DNA from: Streptomyces lincolnensis
GTDB taxonomy: Bacteria; Actinomycetota; Actinomycetes; Streptomycetales; Streptomycetaceae
NCBI RefSeq assembly: GCF_001685355.1
Contig: NZ_CP016438.1
Location: 8,990,001-9,054,000, forward strand
Direction: 5' to 3'
Length of the DNA stretch: 64,000 bases
Part shown: piece by piece, positions 61,138 through 64,000 of the stretch
Numbering within the stretch: the stretch's first letter is position 1
How the letters are laid out: each line of letters begins with the position of its first letter
Made by a program: the position numbers and the translations under genes
The notes under the pieces: generated by a model
Databases searched by the model: none
What the model saw: only the letters and a program-made list of their open reading frames with translations
What the model was told of the DNA's origin: nothing

Positions 61138-62475
61138 GTGTTCACCGCACCCCCATCCCGTCGCACCCTGCTGCGCGGGGCCCTCGGCCTCGGCACCGCG
61201 GCCGCCCTCACCGCCTGCGGGGGCGGCAGCACCACCGCCCGCACCTCCGGAGACGTCACCCTCTCCCTGTGGACCCACGACCCCGGATACGAGGCATTCT
61301 TCCGCAAGGGCATCCCCGAGGCCGACCGGCTCACCGACTTCCGCTACCACCTCGACGTCACCCGTGCCGGACCCGCCGACCTCGTCACCAAACTGCTCGC
61401 CCAGGCCGTCGCCGGCCGCGGCACCCCCGACACCATCGGCTTCGAGATCGGCAGCTTCCCCAGGATGCTGCGCGGCGACATCGCCCCGCGCCTGCTGCGC
61501 GACCTCACCCCCGACCTCGCCGCCGTCCCCGGCCTCAAGGACGACCTGCTGCCCGCCCGGCTCGCCCCCTTCGGCAAGGACGGCAAGGTCTACGCCCTCG
61601 ACTCGGACACCCCGATGGTCGTCTACTACTACCGCGACGACCTGTTCACCCGGTGGAAACTCCCCAAGTCCACAGAGACCTGGGAGGAGTTCGCCGAACT
61701 CGGCACCCGCGTGCACCAGGACCACGGCGCCTCGCTCTGCGTCGTCTCCACCGCCGGCAGCGACGCCGGACAGATCGTCCAGTCCTTCCAGATGCTCCTC
61801 TACCAGCGCGGCGGCGCCTTCTTCGACGCCGAGCAGAACCTCGTCCTCGACTCACCGGAGGCCGAGGAGACGCTGCGCTTCCTGTGCGACGGGCTGCGCA
61901 CCGGCTTCGTCATCGACATCTCCGACTACTACGGCGCCGCCATGCAGGCGGCCCTGAAGAGCGGCAAGGTCGTCGGCCTGCCCATGGCCATCTGGTACAA
62001 GAACTACGGCCTGATCGCCAACGTGCCCGAACAGAAGGGGAGATGGCGGGTGCGGGCCCTGCCCCGCTTCACCAAGGGCGGCGGAGTGACCGCCGCGCTG
62101 GGCGGCACCGGATTCGGCGTCGTCAAGGACAAGGCCAACACGGTGGCGGCCACCGACTTCCTGCTGAAGACCTGGCTCACCCACGACGGCCAGGTCCGCC
62201 GCTTCACCGAGACCGGCTACCTGCCCACCCGCCGCTCCGTCTACGCGGACCCCGGACTCAACGCCACCACCGACGACTTCTGCGGCGGCCAGCACCTCTT
62301 CCGCCTCTACCGCTCGCTGCTGCCCGACGTGCCGGCGTTCCACCAGAGCCCCGACCAGTCGATCCTCTTCGACGTCCTCGCCGGCAACCTCCTGCGCGCC
62401 TACCGCGGCGACGCCACCCCCCGCCAGGCACTCAAACAGACCGCGGCCGACTACCGCGACCAGGCCGGACGCTAG
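61138..62475 (+). CDS. Sugar ABC-transporter substrate-binding lipoprotein
   Basis: This 445-residue protein has a twin-arginine signal (SRRTLLRGALGLGTAAALTA) and lipobox cysteine C27 (LTACGGG), so it is a Tat-exported lipoprotein. The solute-binding fold covers the rest (DVTLSLWTHDPGYEAFF; MAIWYKNYGLIANVPEQKGR; LGGTGFGVVKDKANTVA). GTG 61138 follows GAGGAG. It is the binding subunit of the importer encoded by the next two genes. No hydrolase genes are in view to reveal the sugar. Confidence 0.95.
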   Translation: MFTAPPSRRTLLRGALGLGTAAALTACGGGSTTARTSGDVTLSLWTHDPGYEAFFRKGIPEADRLTDFRYHLDVTRAGPADLVTKLLAQAVAGRGTPDTIGFEIGSFPRMLRGDIAPRLLRDLTPDLAAVPGLKDDLLPARLAPFGKDGKVYALDSDTPMVVYYYRDDLFTRWKLPKSTETWEEFAELGTRVHQDHGASLCVVSTAGSDAGQIVQSFQMLLYQRGGAFFDAEQNLVLDSPEAEETLRFLCDGLRTGFVIDISDYYGAAMQAALKSGKVVGLPMAIWYKNYGLIANVPEQKGRWRVRALPRFTKGGGVTAALGGTGFGVVKDKANTVAATDFLLKTWLTHDGQVRRFTETGYLPTRRSVYADPGLNATTDDFCGGQHLFRLYRSLLPDVPAFHQSPDQSILFDVLAGNLLRAYRGDATPRQALKQTAADYRDQAGR

Positions 62476-62486
62476 GAGGCCCCGCC

Positions 62487-63428
62487 ATGACCACCGCCGT
62501 AGCGGGCCCCACCCGCACCGATGACCAGCGCGCGAAAGCGGACACCGCCGCCCGCCGTCCGCGCCGCCCCTGGGCGCCGTACCTGTTCATCTCGCCCTTC
62601 TATCTCCTCTACGTCCTGTTTCTGCTGGTCCCGGTCGCCGTCTCGGTGTGGCTCAGCCTGACCGAGTGGGTCGGCCTCGGCACCCCGCACTGGGTGGGCC
62701 TGCGCAACTACCGGCTCCTCGCCACCGACATCAGCTTCCACCGGGCCCTCGGCAACACGGCCGTCTTCGTGCTCGTCGCGGTCTGCGTCGTCGTCCCGCT
62801 CGCCCTGCTGATCGCCCAGGCCCTCAACACCCGCGGCCTGCGTGCCCGGGACCTGTGGCGCACCGCCTACTTCGTGCCGATCGTCGTCTCCCCGATCCTC
62901 GTCGCGCTCATCTTCGGCCTGCTCTTCGACCGGCAGTTCGGGCTCGTCAACTCGGTGCTGCGCGCCCTGTTCGGCACCGGCGGCGTCGACTGGCTCGGCG
63001 ACCCGAGCCTGGCCAAGGTGAGCATCGCGCTCGTCATGCTGTGGCGCTGGACCGGCTACCTCACCGTGTTCTTCCTCGCCGGACTCCAGAGCGTGCCACG
63101 GGAGTTGTACGAGGCCGCCGCCATCGACGGCGCCGGACGGCTGCGCACCTTCACCACCGTCACCCTCCCGGCGCTCAAGCCGGTGACGGCGTTCGTCGTC
63201 GTCACCTCCTTCATCGGCGCGGCCCAGATCTTCGAGGAGCCCTACCTGCTGACCGGCGGCGGCCCGGCCGAATCCACGCTCTCGGTGACGATGTTCATCT
63301 ACCGGGCCGCCTTCCAGCGCCAGCAGTTCGGCTACGCGGCCGCCGCGGCCGTCGTCCTGTTCGTCCTGGTCTTCGGTCTCAGCCAGCTCTTCAACCGCCT
63401 CCTCGGCATCGGGAGGGCCACCTCATGA
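62487..63428 (+). CDS. Sugar ABC-transporter permease 1
   Basis: This 313-residue permease (MalF-type) has six helices. The EAA motif for the ATPase contact is YEAAAIDGAGRLRTFTTVTL followed by PALKPV. AGGAGG 7 bases before ATG 62487 is an excellent start. It sits 11 bases after the binding-protein gene and overlaps the next permease by 4 bases, so the three form one operon. No ATPase gene is seen in the window; Streptomyces often use a shared MsiK. Confidence 0.95.
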   Translation: MTTAVAGPTRTDDQRAKADTAARRPRRPWAPYLFISPFYLLYVLFLLVPVAVSVWLSLTEWVGLGTPHWVGLRNYRLLATDISFHRALGNTAVFVLVAVCVVVPLALLIAQALNTRGLRARDLWRTAYFVPIVVSPILVALIFGLLFDRQFGLVNSVLRALFGTGGVDWLGDPSLAKVSIALVMLWRWTGYLTVFFLAGLQSVPRELYEAAAIDGAGRLRTFTTVTLPALKPVTAFVVVTSFIGAAQIFEEPYLLTGGGPAESTLSVTMFIYRAAFQRQQFGYAAAAAVVLFVLVFGLSQLFNRLLGIGRATS

Positions 63429-64000
63429 CACGCGCACGCATCCCGCTCTACGGCGTTCTGGTCCTGCTGCTCCTGGCCTTCCTGGCCCCGCTGCTGTGGG
63501 CGCTGAGCGGCTCGTTCAAGCCGCGCGGCGACATCTTCGGCTATCCGCCGCAGCCGGTCCCCGACCCGTTCACCCTCGACAACTACCAACGCCTGTTCTC
63601 CGGGCAGCCGTTCTGGCGCTGGTTCCTGATGAGCACGGTGGTCGCCCTCGTCGCCACCACCGTCTCGGTCTTCGTCTGCGCCCTGGCCGGCTACGCCTTC
63701 GCCAAGTTCCGCTTCGCGGGGAAGGAACTGCTGTTCGGCGTGATGTTCAGCTCGCTGTCGATCCCCTTCGCGGTGATCCTCGTGCCGCTGTTCGTGATCC
63801 TCGTCAAGACCGGCCTCGGCAGCCCCTGGTTCGCGCTGATCGTGCCGTGGGTGGCGCCCGCCTTCGGGATCTTCATGATGCAGCAGTACATCGTGCAGTC
63901 CGTCCCGGACTCGGTCCTGGAGGCCGCCCGCATCGACGGGGCGAGCGAGTTCGGCATCTTCCGCACCATCGTGCTGCCCCTGCTGCGGCCCGCGCTCGGC
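63425..64000 (+). CDS. Sugar ABC-transporter permease 2 (MalG-type), 3' end outside window
   Basis: The first 192 codons of a MalG-type permease are visible, running off the window. Visible are the N-terminal helix (YGVLVLLLLAFLAPLLWALS), the GSFKPRGDI and DNYQRLF loops and the EAA motif EAARIDGASEFGIFRTIVLP. The ATG overlaps the previous gene's stop (ATGA). It forms the second half of the importer channel. Confidence 0.93.
   Translation, partial: MTRARIPLYGVLVLLLLAFLAPLLWALSGSFKPRGDIFGYPPQPVPDPFTLDNYQRLFSGQPFWRWFLMSTVVALVATTVSVFVCALAGYAFAKFRFAGKELLFGVMFSSLSIPFAVILVPLFVILVKTGLGSPWFALIVPWVAPAFGIFMMQQYIVQSVPDSVLEAARIDGASEFGIFRTIVLPLLRPALG

Noticed and set aside
1..64000. CRISPR arrays, tRNA or rRNA genes, prophage
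   Set aside because: No regularly spaced repeats, no cloverleaf-type or rRNA sequence, and no phage structural genes found by reading.

Overview
The window is chromosomal DNA from a Streptomyces-like actinomycete. It is very GC-rich, with strong third-position GC bias and many GTG starts. Its gene content is also typical: DUF6230/DUF6114 secreted proteins, YcnI/DUF1775, a ScNsrR-type Rrf2 regulator with a flavohaemoglobin, an ECF41-like sigma factor, MmyB-type XRE regulators and a LacI-controlled Tat/lipoprotein sugar ABC system. I see no rRNA, tRNA, CRISPR array or intact insertion sequence.

Layout. 1-9.4 kb: a STAND NTPase with an HTH (cut by the left edge), a large secreted S8 protease, a decayed histidine kinase beside its intact NarL-type response regulator, a methyltransferase, a truncated HAD gene and a DUF1269 protein. 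9.4-13.8 kb: a DHA2 efflux pump, an SDR and a TetR repressor whose operator is shared with the pump promoter, then an AraC regulator. 13.8-25.4 kb is accessory: regulator/target pairs (TetR with DUF1772, XRE with SDR, MarR with ene-reductase and quinone oxidoreductase) lie among scars (two IS5-like transposase fragments, two XdhC fragments, a peptidoglycan-binding gene that lost its signal peptide). 25.6-33.3 kb: a three-gene minus-strand operon of a small membrane protein, a flotillin and a 1638-residue AAA ATPase. 33.5-39 kb: orphan small genes, a third IS5-like scar, hmp and nsrR with NsrR boxes, and a ferredoxin-like reductase overlapping a YhgE/Pip-type membrane protein. 39-48 kb: a MerR regulator facing the DUF6230/DUF6114 operon, an SDR, GalU, the ECF41-like sigma factor, an alpha/beta hydrolase, a DM13 protein and an F420/NADP oxidoreductase-like protein. 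48-60 kb: YcnI and a membrane protein, an MMPL transporter, an ArsR-type regulator with a membrane coiled-coil partner, a complete two-component system, a double-domain esterase, an acyltransferase and two secreted proteins. 60-64 kb: LacI and a carbohydrate ABC importer running off the right edge.

The clearest new structure is regulatory. Several divergent or linked promoters carry paired palindromes readable directly in the sequence. The most striking is a two-palindrome promoter module, with palindrome centres exactly 24 bp apart inside near-identical -35/-10 frames. It occurs twice, 3.6 kb apart, before the ferredoxin/membrane-protein operon (39.07 kb) and before an SDR (42.70 kb), and no obvious cognate repressor gene lies beside either copy. 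The best candidate for an under-described protein system is the flotillin/giant-AAA operon, whose third partner has lost its expected C-terminal domain to a 36-bp tandem repeat.
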